A program made the position numbers and the translations under genes. The notes beneath the pieces are model-generated. The model was not told the DNA's origin. It saw only the letters and a program-made list of their open reading frames with translations, and did not search any database. DNA of 64,000 nt from Pseudomonas sp. RIT-562 (lineage in GTDB: Bacteria; Pseudomonadota; Gammaproteobacteria; Pseudomonadales; Pseudomonadaceae): positions 203,408 to 267,407 of the forward strand of contig NZ_JAPJIV010000006.1 of the NCBI RefSeq assembly GCF_026241895.1. Reading direction: 5' to 3'. Of this stretch, positions 7,188-17,118 are shown piece after piece. Every line of letters starts with the position of its first letter. Positions within the stretch are counted from its first letter, which is position 1.

Positions 7188-9845
7188 TTAAGCCAAGCTT
7201 TTGCTGACCACCTCGAACACATCGCTCGACAGCTGCCCTGAACCGCGAATGCGCTCCAGCTCGCCTTTCATCAGTGCCTGGCGGGCGTCGTCGTATTTGC
7301 GCCAGCGGGTCAGCGGTGCCAGTTGCCGCGAAGCGATCTGCGGGTTGAAGCCGTTGAGCTCGATGACCAGATCCGCCAGGAAGCGATAGCCGGAACCGTC
7401 GGCCGCGTGGAAGTTGCTCAGGTTCTGCCCGGCGAATGCGCCGATCAGTGCGCGCACCTTGTTCGGATTCTTGATATTAAATGCCGGGTGCTGCATCAGC
7501 GCCTTGACCCGCTCCAGGCCGCCCGGCAACGGGCTGCCCGCCTGGACGCTGAACCACTGATCCATGACCAGGGGATTGTCCTTGAAGTGCTCGGCAAAAG
7601 TCGCCAGGGCCTGGGCCTTCTGTTCTTCGAATGGCGAGTTGACCAGCACCGCCAGCGCAGTCAGGCGCTCGGTCATGTTGTCGCTGGCCTCGAACTGCTC
7701 CAGGGTCGCTGCCAACACTTCGGCCTTCTCGCTGAGCATCAGGTAGGACAGTGCGATGTTCTGCAGTGCACGGCGAGCGAAGTGCTCGGCTTCGGCAACG
7801 TAAGGGGTTTTCTTCGACAGGTCACGGTTGGCCTGATAACGCAGCCACAGCGGCTCGAACAGGTTGTCCGCCAACTGCTCGCGGGCAAACTCGCGGGCCG
7901 CATGAATGGCGTCGACGTCGGCCACTTCGCTGATTTCCGTGAGGTAGGCTTCGCCGGGCAACGAGAGCATTTCGGCGACCATGGCCTGGTCCAGCGTCTC
8001 GTCGGTCAGCACGCTGTGCAAGGCCGTGATCAGGCGCTGGTCGAGCACCAGTGCTTCGCCCTTCTGGTAATCGGCAATCAGATCCTGCAGCACCTGCACC
8101 GACAATTGCTGGCCGGCTTCCCAACGGTTGAAACCATCGGAGTCATGCTGCATGAGGAACATCAGCTGGTCGCGGCTGTAGGGGAAGTTCAATTTCACCG
8201 GCGCCGAGAATCCGCGCAGCAACGAAGGCAAGGGTTGTTCGGCGATGTCGACGAAGGTGAACGTCTGTTCGGCCTCGGTCACCGAGATAACCCGCGAGGT
8301 GCCTTGGGCAGCGTCTTCACCCTGCAGGCGCAGGGCAATCTCGCCGCCCTGGCTGTCCAGCAAGCCCAGTTCGACCGGAATCACGAACGGCAGCTTCTCG
8401 ACTTTGTCCGGGGTCGCCGGGCAGCTCTGGCGGAAGGTCAGGCTGTAGGTTTTCGCGGCGGCATCGTAAGACTCGCTCACCGCCAGGCGCGGCGTGCCGG
8501 CCTGGCTGTACCAGCGCTTGAACTGGGTCAGGTCGACACCGTTGGCGTCTTCCATGGCCTTGATGAAGTCATCGCAGGTCACGGCCTGGCCGTCATGGCG
8601 CTCGAAGTACAGATCGCTGCCTTTACGGAAGCCTTCGGCGCCGAGCAAGGTGTGGATCATGCCGACCACTTCCGAACCTTTTTCGTAAACGGTCAGGGTG
8701 TAGAAGTTGGAAATCTCGATAAAGCTGTCCGGGCGCACGGCATGGGCCATGGGGCCTGCGTCTTCGGCGAACTGGTGAGTGCGCAGGTACGCCACGTCCT
8801 GGATGCGCTTGACCGTGGCCGAGTTCATGTCGGCGGAGAAACCGGAATCGCGGAACACCGTGAAGCCTTCTTTCAGCGACAGCTGGAACCAGTCGCGGCA
8901 GGTCACGCGGTTGCCCGACCAGTTGTGGAAGTATTCGTGGGCGACGATCGCTTCTACCCGCTGGTGAGCAGCGTCGGTCGCGGTTTCAGCGCGGGCCAGC
9001 ACGGCGCTGGAGTTGAAGATGTTGAGGCCCTTGTTCTCCATGGCGCCCATGTTGAAATCGTTGACCGCGACGATCATGAAGATGTCCAGGTCGTACTCGC
9101 GACCATAGACCTCTTCGTCCCAGCGCATGGACTTCTTCAGGCTGTTCATGGCGTGCTGGCACTTGTCGATGTTTTCCGGCTCGACGTAAATGCGCAGCGC
9201 CACCGAACGTTCGCTCATGGTGGTGAAGGTGTCTTCGACGCACCACAAGTCACCGGCCACCAGCGCAAACAGGTACGCCGGTTTCTTGAACGGGTCTTCC
9301 CAGGTCGCCCAGTGCCGGCCGTCTTCGCCAGGACCTGAGGCAATCGGGTTGCCGTTGGACAGCAACACTGGATAGCTGTGCTGCTCGGCGACCACCGTGG
9401 TGGTGAACGTGCTCATCACGTCCGGGCGGTCGAGGTAATAGGTGATCTTGCGGAAACCTTCGGCCTCACACTGGGTGCAAAACATCGTGCCGGACTTGTA
9501 CAGGCCTTCCAGCGCGGTGTTGGTTTCCGGGTGGATCTTGACGCTAGTATCGACCGTGAACGTGGTGCTGGTCGGGTGCAGGGTCAGGTGATTTTCAGTC
9601 AGCTGGTAATCGGCTTCGCCCAGCTCGCGGTCAGCCAGGGTCACCGACAGCAATTCCAGCTGCTGGCCATCCAGCACCAGCGGCGGCAGGCCAGGGCCAC
9701 GCTCGGGATTGCGGCGCATCACCAGTTGCGCATGGACCAGGCTGTGGTCCTCGAACAACTCGAAGGTCAGGTGCGTCTCGTCGATCAGGTACTCAGGCGC
9801 CTGATAGTCCTTCAGGTAGATCATCTTCGGTTGTTCGGTGCGCAT
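7188..9845 (-). CDS. pepN: Aminopeptidase N (M1 family zinc metallopeptidase)
   Basis: 885 residues, the usual length for proteobacterial PepN. The exopeptidase signature GAMEN lies at residues 267-271, and the zinc site HEYFH at 303-307 is followed by a glutamate in LSLKEGFTVF. It removes N-terminal residues from peptides in the cytoplasm, the last step of protein breakdown. It is the last gene of a six-gene leftward operon (nadK to pepN) and begins 10 bp after the DUF2797 gene. Confidence 0.97.
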   Translation of the reverse strand: MRTEQPKMIYLKDYQAPEYLIDETHLTFELFEDHSLVHAQLVMRRNPERGPGLPPLVLDGQQLELLSVTLADRELGEADYQLTENHLTLHPTSTTFTVDTSVKIHPETNTALEGLYKSGTMFCTQCEAEGFRKITYYLDRPDVMSTFTTTVVAEQHSYPVLLSNGNPIASGPGEDGRHWATWEDPFKKPAYLFALVAGDLWCVEDTFTTMSERSVALRIYVEPENIDKCQHAMNSLKKSMRWDEEVYGREYDLDIFMIVAVNDFNMGAMENKGLNIFNSSAVLARAETATDAAHQRVEAIVAHEYFHNWSGNRVTCRDWFQLSLKEGFTVFRDSGFSADMNSATVKRIQDVAYLRTHQFAEDAGPMAHAVRPDSFIEISNFYTLTVYEKGSEVVGMIHTLLGAEGFRKGSDLYFERHDGQAVTCDDFIKAMEDANGVDLTQFKRWYSQAGTPRLAVSESYDAAAKTYSLTFRQSCPATPDKVEKLPFVIPVELGLLDSQGGEIALRLQGEDAAQGTSRVISVTEAEQTFTFVDIAEQPLPSLLRGFSAPVKLNFPYSRDQLMFLMQHDSDGFNRWEAGQQLSVQVLQDLIADYQKGEALVLDQRLITALHSVLTDETLDQAMVAEMLSLPGEAYLTEISEVADVDAIHAAREFAREQLADNLFEPLWLRYQANRDLSKKTPYVAEAEHFARRALQNIALSYLMLSEKAEVLAATLEQFEASDNMTERLTALAVLVNSPFEEQKAQALATFAEHFKDNPLVMDQWFSVQAGSPLPGGLERVKALMQHPAFNIKNPNKVRALIGAFAGQNLSNFHAADGSGYRFLADLVIELNGFNPQIASRQLAPLTRWRKYDDARQALMKGELERIRGSGQLSSDVFEVVSKSLA

Positions 9846-9855
9846 GCTGGAGTCC

Positions 9856-10686
9856 TTACTGATGCACGGCGAGCTGGTAAGCCGTGTATTTACGAATATT
9901 GATGACGCCGGTGTCGAAGATCAGGTACTGGCCCTTGATCCCCAGCAGCGTGCCTTCGGCAATCGGGTTCTTGTCCAGGTTGAAGCTGACGATCTTGGCC
10001 GGGTACTGCTCGACCGGATAACAGATTTCAATCGGCTCGACGTCGGCAATGGTCTGGATCGCCTGCAGGCCGAATTGCTCCTGCAAGCCTTGCAGGCCCT
10101 CGGCGCAACTGTCGAACAGCTGGTCGCGAACTTGCGCCAGGTCCACCGAAGTCGCCTCGCCCTTGAGTAAAGCACGCCAGTTGGTCTTGTCCGCCACCTG
10201 GCTGCGGAACAGGTCTTCGACAAACCCCGACTGCTGGCGGGTCGAGGTGCGCATGATCGGCAATGCCTGGCGCGCACCCTGGTCGATCCAGCGGGTCGGT
10301 AGCTGGGTGGCACGGGTAATCCCGACTTTCACCCCCGACGAGTTGGACAGGTAGACGATGTGATCGGTCATGCAGAACGTCTGGCCCCACTCCGGCTCGC
10401 GGCAGGTGCCGGCGTCGAAGTGGCAGCGCTCGGGGCTCATGATGCACAGGTCACACTGGGCCAGCTTGGTCATGCACGGGTAGCAGTAACCCTGGCTGAA
10501 ACTGGTCTTGGTCTTGCGCCCGCAATGGGAGCAATGGATGGCGCCCAGGTATTCCAGGCGCACCGTGGTGCCGATCAATGGATTGACCGGTACCTCGACT
10601 TCACCCAGACGAAACGCGTACTGCACATTCGGCCCGTCCAGGCGCGCCGACATCTTGCTGATTGCACCGCGGCCAATCTCGATCAA
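9856..10686 (-). CDS. DUF2797 protein with zinc-finger cysteines and a GIY-YIG-like segment
   Basis: 276 residues. The N-terminal third has paired cysteines: CSHC, CYPC and CDLC. The middle part IVYLSNSSGVKVGITR resembles the GIY-YIG/T5orf172 nuclease fold. The function is not established. The start shown is a TTG whose TTGA overlaps the stop of the upstream DUF1315 gene by 4 nt, which suggests translational coupling; an ATG at 10653 (MSARLDGP) is the alternative. It belongs to the pepN operon. Confidence 0.8.
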   Translation of the reverse strand: MIEIGRGAISKMSARLDGPNVQYAFRLGEVEVPVNPLIGTTVRLEYLGAIHCSHCGRKTKTSFSQGYCYPCMTKLAQCDLCIMSPERCHFDAGTCREPEWGQTFCMTDHIVYLSNSSGVKVGITRATQLPTRWIDQGARQALPIMRTSTRQQSGFVEDLFRSQVADKTNWRALLKGEATSVDLAQVRDQLFDSCAEGLQGLQEQFGLQAIQTIADVEPIEICYPVEQYPAKIVSFNLDKNPIAEGTLLGIKGQYLIFDTGVINIRKYTAYQLAVHQ

Positions 10687-10943
10687 TGGATGGCATCCGA
10701 CTTGAACAGGATATTAGGCACTTCAATCGACTTGGAGCTGCATTCTTGCGGGCCCATGTAGCCGGTCCGCTGGTCTTCCGGCAGGTTCTGGATTTCCCAG
10801 GCAATCATCGCCTGCAGGGACAGCTCCCGCTGTTCGGCGGTGAGTTTGCCACCGTCGGACCATTTGCCGATTTCCACCGCCAGTTTCAGGCTTTCGTAGA
10901 TATCGGGGGTGATGTTCTTGATCATTTCGTTAAAAGAGGACAT
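10683..10943 (-). CDS. DUF1315 (YeaC-like) small protein
   Basis: 86 residues starting MSSFNEMIKNITPDIY; the start is chosen at the conserved family N-terminus with GGAG upstream. Features include WSDGGKLTAEQRE and a C-terminal segment with MGPQECSSKS. It is soluble and of unknown function. It lies 34 bp after the rhomboid gene and overlaps the DUF2797 start by 4 nt. Confidence 0.82.
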   Translation of the reverse strand: MSSFNEMIKNITPDIYESLKLAVEIGKWSDGGKLTAEQRELSLQAMIAWEIQNLPEDQRTGYMGPQECSSKSIEVPNILFKSDAIH

Positions 10944-10977
10944 TGGGTCTCCGCGCTCTTTATTCACAGCAAAAAAT

Positions 10978-11847
10978 TCAGGCAGCCAGTTTACGGCGGT
11001 TGTACAAACCGCCCAACAGGCCTGTGAAGCATCCGATGAGTAACCCGCCAACGTGGGCAGCGTTGGCAATTTCGCCGAAGCCGATCATCGAGACCAGCCC
11101 GGACAGGCACAGCACCAGCCACACCAGCATCATCACCAGCACGCCGCGTGGCAGGCGGTACGCCGGGTTGGGCGACAGCACCTGGAAGATCCAGCAGTGT
11201 CCAAGCAGGCCATACAAGACGCCCGACAAACCACCGAACAGGCTCGGGCCGCTGAACAGGTATTGCGCATAATTGGACACCAGGCTGAACAGCAGCGTCA
11301 GGCCGACCAGGTTGATGCTGCCTTGGCGCGACTCGATGCGCCGCCCCAGTTCCCAGTACCACATGCCGTTCATGGCCAGGTGCAAGATGCCGAAATGGAT
11401 CAGCATCGGCGTGACCAGGCGCCACCACTGACCCGCCGCCAGGCTGTCAGCCAAGGGGACGAAGTGGATGTACTCACCGACGATGCGATAATCGAGAAAT
11501 GTCAGCCAGCGCATCGTGTCGAGGTTTTCCCCGAGCAGCGTGACCGCGCCGACGATGATGCTCAGCATCAACACCAGTGCAGTGGCCTTGGCGTAGCGCA
11601 GCTGCTCGGCAAAACCGGGGCGATGACTGGTTTGCGCCACAGGGATGTCCAGTTGCTGATCCGGGTCACCGGCGGGAAAGCGCTCGTACAGCGAGCGCAC
11701 GTCCTCGCTGATGTTGGCCGGCACCCACAGCACCTGCTCGCCCGCCTCTTCGCTGACCCGGTGCGGCACCTGCATGCGTTGCAGCAGCTTGACGAATCCG
11801 CTCAGGTCCACCGCCAAGGGCAGGCGCAATACGGCAACGGTACTCAT
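10978..11847 (-). CDS. Rhomboid-family intramembrane serine protease (GlpG-like)
   Basis: 289 residues: a soluble N-terminal domain of about 80 residues, then six or more membrane helices. The catalytic serine is Ser208 in GGLSGVLYG and the catalytic histidine is His265 in NAAHVGG. HFGILHLAMN at 151-160 carries the conserved His and Asn of the oxyanion region. It cleaves membrane proteins within the bilayer; substrates are unknown. The start overlaps the phosphoesterase stop by ATGA. Confidence 0.93.
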   Translation of the reverse strand: MSTVAVLRLPLAVDLSGFVKLLQRMQVPHRVSEEAGEQVLWVPANISEDVRSLYERFPAGDPDQQLDIPVAQTSHRPGFAEQLRYAKATALVLMLSIIVGAVTLLGENLDTMRWLTFLDYRIVGEYIHFVPLADSLAAGQWWRLVTPMLIHFGILHLAMNGMWYWELGRRIESRQGSINLVGLTLLFSLVSNYAQYLFSGPSLFGGLSGVLYGLLGHCWIFQVLSPNPAYRLPRGVLVMMLVWLVLCLSGLVSMIGFGEIANAAHVGGLLIGCFTGLLGGLYNRRKLAA

Positions 11848-12815
11848 TGCAGCACCTCCGGCCGCTCGACATCGACCCAGACGAACTTGTGCGGATCGAG
11901 GCGGGTTTCCTGGTCCAGGCGATAGGCGACCAGTTTGCCGTAGAGCACCGCGCTGTAATCCAGGCAGCCCAGGTTCGGGCGAATAGGCGCGGGTTTACCG
12001 CTGCGCCAGTAATGGCCGACAAACAACAGCGGCTCGTCGGCACCATAGCGCAGCAAGGTGGTTTTTTCGGAAGAGGACAGCGGCGTCCGGGCCACTGGGT
12101 CAGGCAAGGCGTCAGGCTGGAACACAATGTCTCCGTAGGTTTGCGGATCGTCTTCCCAGAATTTGGTACGAAAGAACGAACGCGTCAGGCCATCGCCGCT
12201 GGTCATGGTCAAGCCATCGGGCAGGCGCATGTCAGTGCCGCGCAACAGGCGATCGAACACGGTGCAGGCAAAACTGCCGGGCACGGCCGAGGCCTGGAGG
12301 AAATGCTCATCGACACAGCCGTTGGGGAACTGCGCCCGCAGCGGCTCGATCAGGCCGGCATCCCAACAGGCATGCACCACCCGGAAACGCCCGGCATCGA
12401 CGAACAGCGGCATTTCGTAGAACCACTGCAGGAAGTCATGCCAGTCCGCCGGATGGTCCTCGAACTGGGTCAAGGTTTCGTGCAGCAATCGCGCGTGGCG
12501 CGGGGTGTGCTCGCGCACGAACTGCTTGCCGCTCCCGGGCGGTGCCGGGGTACTCCAGCCCAGGGCGTTGAACTCGTGATTGCCCATGATGCACAGCGCC
12601 TGCCCCGACTCGACCATGTCGTGGACGATGTGCAGGGCCTCGCGGATGCGCGGGCCGCGGTCGATGATGTCGCCGACGAACACCGCCATGCGCGACGGGT
12701 GCCGCCAGACGCCGCCTTGCTTGTGATAACCGAGCCGGTCGAGCAAGTGCTCAAGGGTCAGAGCGCAACCGTGCACGTCACCGATCAGGTCGTAGCTACG
12801 CGCGGGATCGAGCAT
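11844..12815 (-). CDS. Calcineurin-like metallophosphoesterase (PPP-type phosphatase)
   Basis: 323 residues. The metal-binding motifs are in order: GDVHG near residue 12, GDIIDRGP near 48 and GNHE near 78. A later histidine in LLFVGHYW would complete the site. The arrangement is that of serine/threonine phosphatase-like or symmetrical dinucleotide hydrolases; the substrate is unknown. It overlaps nadK by one base (TGATG) and the rhomboid gene by four, so the three are tightly coupled. Confidence 0.88.
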   Translation of the reverse strand: MLDPARSYDLIGDVHGCALTLEHLLDRLGYHKQGGVWRHPSRMAVFVGDIIDRGPRIREALHIVHDMVESGQALCIMGNHEFNALGWSTPAPPGSGKQFVREHTPRHARLLHETLTQFEDHPADWHDFLQWFYEMPLFVDAGRFRVVHACWDAGLIEPLRAQFPNGCVDEHFLQASAVPGSFACTVFDRLLRGTDMRLPDGLTMTSGDGLTRSFFRTKFWEDDPQTYGDIVFQPDALPDPVARTPLSSSEKTTLLRYGADEPLLFVGHYWRSGKPAPIRPNLGCLDYSAVLYGKLVAYRLDQETRLDPHKFVWVDVERPEVLQ

Positions 12816-13705
12816 CAGTCGCCTCCACCACCCAGCCGGCTGCCCCAGCCGAGCTTGGTCCGGCAGACTTCATAGTAGTTATGGTCAAGTGGGTGGATCA
12901 GCCGCAGCTTCTGGGCTTTCTTGCTGACGGTGATGGTGTCACCCGGCGCGCAGGTAAAGTGGTTCTGCCCATCACAGGAGACTTGCGGATAGATCTGCAT
13001 ATCCTTGGACACGACGATTTTCAGCTCACTATTGCCATCGACCACAATTGGCCGTCCTGACAAGGTATGGGGGTACATCGGCACAATCACAATAGCGTCG
13101 AGCTTGGGGTGCATGATCGGGCCGCCCGCGGACAGCGCGTAGGCCGTCGAACCTGTCGGCGTAGCGACGATCAGGCCGTCGGCTTTCTGGCTGCAGACGA
13201 ACTGGCCGTCGATATACAGCTCGAATTCGATCATTCGCGTGGACTTGCCCGGGTGCAGCACCACGTCATTGAGCGCATCGCCCTGGCCTATGGCCTCGGC
13301 ATGGCGGCGGACTTCGGCCTGGAGCAGAAAGCGGTTTTCCACCAGGTAGTGGCCGTCGAGCACTTCGGCGACTTTCACTTCCAGCTCGTCGGGGCGGATA
13401 TCCGTCAGGAAACCCAGGCTGCCACGGTTGATGCCCAGTACCGGAATATTATGCCGGGCCAGCGCCCGTGCGGCGCCGAGCAGGCTGCCGTCACCGCCGA
13501 CCACAATCACCATGTCGCACACCTCGCCGAGCATCTTGCGCGACGAGGTCTGCAGGCCGTGGCCAGGCAGTACTTCGGCGATGGTGTCTTCAAGGATCAC
13601 GTGCAGGTGGCGATCGAGCAGGAACCGTTTCAGTCGGCGAACGGTGTCCAGCACCTGCGAACTGCCGAGGCGACCGATGATGCCGATATTACGAAATTGC
13701 TCCAT
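12815..13705 (-). CDS. nadK: NAD kinase
   Basis: 296 residues from the start [12 protein letters not shown], which has AGGGG just upstream; the longer open frame lacks such a site. GGDGS at residues 70-74 is the catalytic phosphate-binding motif, followed by [12 protein letters not shown] and [15 protein letters not shown]. It makes NADP from NAD and ATP in the cytoplasm. It is the first gene of the leftward nadK-phosphoesterase-rhomboid-DUF1315-DUF2797-pepN operon and is divergent from the DUF1853 gene. Confidence 0.97.
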   Translation of the reverse strand: MEQFRNIGIIGRLGSSQVLDTVRRLKRFLLDRHLHVILEDTIAEVLPGHGLQTSSRKMLGEVCDMVIVVGGDGSLLGAARALARHNIPVLGINRGSLGFLTDIRPDELEVKVAEVLDGHYLVENRFLLQAEVRRHAEAIGQGDALNDVVLHPGKSTRMIEFELYIDGQFVCSQKADGLIVATPTGSTAYALSAGGPIMHPKLDAIVIVPMYPHTLSGRPIVVDGNSELKIVVSKDMQIYPQVSCDGQNHFTCAPGDTITVSKKAQKLRLIHPLDHNYYEVCRTKLGWGSRLGGGGD

Positions 13706-13816
13706 GGGGCCCCTGGGTCTGTGCCGGCGAAAAACACGATTATGGGCGAAACCTGGCTGGAGACAAAATCCTTTCAGCCACAAGGGTCTACTCGTGTTTC
13801 AGGCTATGCTCGCAAG

Positions 13817-14767
13817 ATGATCCTATTTCCAGATTTGCTGCAGCTGCCCCACCAGCTACGCCATCCCGAGGTGCGTGACCTCGCGTGGGTCATCCTCGCG
13901 CCGCCGATGCTCAGCGACACACCGTGGCCGCAGCGCCATCCCCTGGCCGGCAGCGACTGGGTGCAGGCACCGCATCTGCTGGAAAACTGGCTGCGTCAGC
14001 TCGACCGCGACAGCTATGACCTGCTGCATTGGCTGGCCCAGGCCCGGACCCGGCGCCTGGGTTTGTACTACGAGCGCCTGTGGCAGTACGCGGTGCGTCA
14101 TGCGCCGGGGATCGAGCTGATCGCGGCGAACCTGCCGATTCGCCGTGAAGGCCACACCCTGGGCGAGCTCGACATGCTGTTGCGTGACCGCGACGGCGTG
14201 CATCACCTGGAATTGGCCATCAAACTGTACCTCGGCCCGCAACAGGGCGACGGCCTGGATGCCGGGCAATGGCTGGGGCCCGGCTGTCACGATCGACTCG
14301 ACCGCAAACTGGCGCACCTGAGCCAGCACCAGCTGCCTATTTCGGCCCGCCCGGAAAGTCGCGAAGTGCTGGCGGCTCTGGATATCCAGCAGTTCAGCGC
14401 CCACCTGTGGCTCGGCGGGTATCTGCTTTACCCGTGGCCGGGACAAGCCGCGCCACCCAGTGGCGCACACCCGCAGCATCTGCGTGGCAGCTGGCTGCAT
14501 CAGAAAGACTGGAAGACATTCGTTACCCAGCGCCCTGGCGGACGCTGGCAGCCCCTGCCCCGCCATGCCTGGCTTGCGCCGGCGCACTATCCGGCAGACC
14601 AGACCTGGAGCGTGGCGCAGCTGGATGCCTGGTTAAGCGCGCTGGAACCGCAGGCGCCGGCGCAGTTGCTGGTGCGGCTGGTGGAAAATGCCGAGGGGGA
14701 TTGGGAGGAAGCCGAGCGGTTATTTCTGGTGGCGGATCTTTGGCCGAATGTGCCGGGTGGTGGCTGA
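13817..14767 (+). CDS. DUF1853 family protein
   Basis: 316 residues. The start [24 protein letters not shown] is chosen because the family begins here; the frame is open much further upstream but there overlaps nadK on the other strand. A central stretch (GELDMLLRD ... [11 protein letters not shown]) with spaced acidic and lysine residues recalls PD-(D/E)XK nuclease folds, which is an inference only. Divergent from nadK. Function unknown. Confidence 0.8.
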   Translation: MILFPDLLQLPHQLRHPEVRDLAWVILAPPMLSDTPWPQRHPLAGSDWVQAPHLLENWLRQLDRDSYDLLHWLAQARTRRLGLYYERLWQYAVRHAPGIELIAANLPIRREGHTLGELDMLLRDRDGVHHLELAIKLYLGPQQGDGLDAGQWLGPGCHDRLDRKLAHLSQHQLPISARPESREVLAALDIQQFSAHLWLGGYLLYPWPGQAAPPSGAHPQHLRGSWLHQKDWKTFVTQRPGGRWQPLPRHAWLAPAHYPADQTWSVAQLDAWLSALEPQAPAQLLVRLVENAEGDWEEAERLFLVADLWPNVPGGG

Positions 14768-14794
14768 AATGTGTGTGCTGGCAGGTCGGGCCTC

Positions 14795-14868
14795 ATCGCG
14801 AGCAGGCTCACTCCTACAGAGGCATTCATTCTGGCGAATATCCCTGTAGGAGTGAGCCGGCTCGCGAT
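14795..14868. repeat. REPIN, GTAGGAGTGAGCC type
   Basis: 25-bp arms at 14795-14819 and 14844-14868 with one mismatch. It lies between the convergent DUF1853 and arsB genes. Confidence 0.88.
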
Positions 14869-14882
14869 AGGGTCCCCACGGT

Positions 14883-16166
14883 TTAAAGAGACAACCGCAC
14901 CGCCAATGCCGCCAACGTCACCAGCAACACCGGCACCGTCAGCACAATCCCCACCTTGAAGTAATACCCCCAACCGATCTTGATTCCCTTGCGCTCCAGT
15001 ACATGCAGCCACAGCAGAGTAGCCAGGCTGCCGATCGGCGTGATCTTGGGGCCCAGGTCGCTGCCGATCACGTTGGCGTAGATCATCGCCTCCTTCACCA
15101 CACCCGTCGCCTGGCTGGCATCGATCGACAGCAGGCCGATCAACACCGTCGGCAGGTTATTCATGATCGAGGACAGCAGCGCCGTCAGCACGCCGGTACC
15201 CATGGCCGCGCCCCAGATGCCGTACCCGGCGAAGCCGTCCAGCCAACCAGCCAGATAACCGGTGAGCCCGGCATTGCGCAGGCCATACACCACCAGGTAC
15301 ATGCCCAGGGAAAAAACCACGATGTGCCAGGGTGCTTCCTTGAGCACCTTGCGCGTGGAGATCTTGTGGCCTTGCGCGGCAATCACCCAAAGCAAAGCCG
15401 CGCAGGCGGCGGAGATGGCGCTGATTGGAATACCCAGCGGTTCCAGGGCAAAACATCCCACCAGCAAGATGACCAACACCAGCCAACCGGCATAGAAGGT
15501 GGCCTTGTCGTGGATCGCACTGGCCGGCTCATCCAGCTGTTCGGGGTCGTAGGCCTTGGGAATGTCGCGGCGGAAGTACCACAGCAACACCCCCAGGGTC
15601 GCCGCGACGCTCACCAGGTTGACCGGGATCATCACCGCGGCGTAGCGGTTGAAGCCAATGTGAAAGAAGTCTGCGGAGACGATGTTCACCAGGTTCGACA
15701 CCACCAGCGGCAGGCTGGCCGTGTCGGCAATAAAACCGGCGCCCATCACGAACGCCAACGTCGCGGCGGGCGAGAATCGCAGCGCCAGCAACATGGAAAT
15801 CACGATAGGCGTGAGGATGAGCGCGGCCCCGTCATTGGCGAACAGCGCCGAGACCAGCGCGCCAAGCAACACCATGAAGGCAAACAGTTTGCGCCCGCTA
15901 CCGCGCCCCCAACGAGCCACATGCAGCGCCGCCCAGGCAAAAAATCCGGCCTCGTCGAGCAACAGGCTGATGATGATCAGCGCAATGAACGTCCCGGTGG
16001 CGTTCCAGATGATCTGCCACACCAGCGGGATGTCACTCCAGTGCACCGCGCCGAAAACCAGCGCCAGTACGGCACCCAGCACCGCACTCCAGCCAACACC
16101 CAGGCCTTTGGGTTGCCAGATCACCAGGGTAATGGTCAGCAGGAATATCAGCGAGGCGGTGAGCAT
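14883..16166 (-). CDS. arsB: Arsenite efflux permease ArsB
   Basis: 427 residues, the usual ArsB length, from [10 protein letters not shown]. Segments such as [48 protein letters not shown] and IMNNLPTVL match ArsB closely. It has about 12 membrane helices. It extrudes arsenite or antimonite, alone or with an ArsA ATPase. No arsR, arsC or arsA is visible nearby, so this is a solitary arsB. A ChrR-like flavin reductase lies upstream on the same strand, 216 bp away across a repeat. Confidence 0.92.
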   Translation of the reverse strand: MLTASLIFLLTITLVIWQPKGLGVGWSAVLGAVLALVFGAVHWSDIPLVWQIIWNATGTFIALIIISLLLDEAGFFAWAALHVARWGRGSGRKLFAFMVLLGALVSALFANDGAALILTPIVISMLLALRFSPAATLAFVMGAGFIADTASLPLVVSNLVNIVSADFFHIGFNRYAAVMIPVNLVSVAATLGVLLWYFRRDIPKAYDPEQLDEPASAIHDKATFYAGWLVLVILLVGCFALEPLGIPISAISAACAALLWVIAAQGHKISTRKVLKEAPWHIVVFSLGMYLVVYGLRNAGLTGYLAGWLDGFAGYGIWGAAMGTGVLTALLSSIMNNLPTVLIGLLSIDASQATGVVKEAMIYANVIGSDLGPKITPIGSLATLLWLHVLERKGIKIGWGYYFKVGIVLTVPVLLVTLAALAVRLSL

Positions 16167-16239
16167 CTGGGAGCAGCCTTCAAAAATCGAAGCAACATAC
16201 AGGATCCCGAAGACTGCTCCAACGTCGAAGCTGCATAAG

Positions 16240-16371
16240 CCCCGTAGCAGCTGTCGAGCCTGCACTATGCCCCGTAGCAGCTGTCGAGCTTGCGAGGCTG
16301 AGTTCGAGGACGAAGTCCTCGCCTGACTGCTGGGCCGCCGAACGCCGCCTCGCAGGCTCGACAGCTGCTAC
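16240..16371. repeat. REP-like cluster, GTAGCAGCTGTCGAGC type
   Basis: CCCCGTAGCAGCTGTCGAGC occurs twice as direct copies (near 16240 and 16270). An inverted copy lies at 16347-16371; it pairs with 16274-16298 with one mismatch over 25 bp. It is a different REP family from the CTCGCGAT types and lies between arsB and the flavin reductase gene. Confidence 0.82.
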
Positions 16372-16382
16372 AAGGGTCCGCG

Positions 16383-16943
16383 TCAAACCTTCTTGTGCTG
16401 CTCCACCCACTTCCCGTAGGCATTAATGAATTTCTGCAAAAACGGCTTCACCGAATCGGACAATTTCCCCGCTTCATCAAACGCCGACCCCGCCCCACTC
16501 AGGTAGGCTTCCGGTTGCTGCATCAGCGGTACGTCAAGAAACACCATGGACTGGCGCAGGTGATGATTAGCGCCAAATCCGCCGATCGCCCCCGGCGATA
16601 CGCTGATCACCGCACCGGGCTTGCCACTCCAGGCGCTTTGGCCGTAAGGACGCGAACCCACGTCAATCGCGTTTTTCAGTGGAGCCGGCACGGAGCGGTT
16701 GTATTCCGGAGTGACGAACAGCACCGCGTCGGATGAGCTCACGTGTTGTCGGAAAGTACTGTAGGCTGCCGGCGGTGATTCACCATCAATGTCTTCGTTA
16801 TAAAGCGCCAAGTCGCCGATTTCGACGATTTCCAGCTTGAGATTCGCCGGAGCCAGATCAGCCAGGGCCAGTGCAACCTTGCGATTGATCGATTCCTTTC
16901 TCAAGCTGCCGACCACTACGGCGACCGAATAGACATTGCTCAT
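16383..16943 (-). CDS. NADPH-dependent FMN reductase, ChrR/YieF-like
   Basis: 186 residues from MSNVYSVAVVVGSLRKESINRK. The flavodoxin-like FMN loop GSLRKES and the later LFVTPEYNRSVP and SRPYGQSAWSGKP segments match ChrR-type quinone/chromate reductases of pseudomonads. It reduces quinones or metals by two electrons and protects against oxidative stress. It is too short to be ArsH despite the arsB neighbour. Confidence 0.88.
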   Translation of the reverse strand: MSNVYSVAVVVGSLRKESINRKVALALADLAPANLKLEIVEIGDLALYNEDIDGESPPAAYSTFRQHVSSSDAVLFVTPEYNRSVPAPLKNAIDVGSRPYGQSAWSGKPGAVISVSPGAIGGFGANHHLRQSMVFLDVPLMQQPEAYLSGAGSAFDEAGKLSDSVKPFLQKFINAYGKWVEQHKKV

Positions 16944-17001
16944 GGAAGATTCTCGACTGTTCAACGGAAAGAACTTGTAGTTATAGATGACGATTCATCC
17001 A

Positions 17002-17038
17002 GGGCGCGACCGAAAATTCGCGCCCGCGACTATTTTTT
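17002..17038 (+). terminator. Hairpin plus T run in a divergent promoter region
   Basis: GGGCGCGA (17002-17009) pairs with TCGCGCCC (17018-17025), and seven T residues lie a few bases on (17032-17038). It looks like a factor-independent terminator reading rightward, yet it lies upstream of the small gene at 17119 and no gene precedes it on that strand. It may be a leader attenuator or the end of a small RNA. A 14-bp palindrome, TTTCTTGCAAGAAA, follows at 17037-17050. Confidence 0.4.
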
Positions 17039-17118
17039 TCTTGCAAGAAAACTTACTTCGCCCAACCACGGTCTGAACACCGCAAATTGAGTGATTTATC
17101 TCCAGAGGTTCTAAGCAG

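Noticed and set aside
7323..9338. 671-codon plus-strand frame opposite pepN
   Set aside because: The translation has no recognisable family and is rich in His, Gln, Val and Arg as expected from antisense of a GC-rich gene; pepN motifs are clear on the other strand.
13067..13816. N-terminal 250-codon extension of the DUF1853 frame
   Set aside because: It lies antisense to nadK, and the family begins at the internal MILFPDLLQ start.
16383..16943. ArsH next to arsB
   Set aside because: 186 residues and the ChrR-type motifs fit YieF/ChrR; ArsH is longer.
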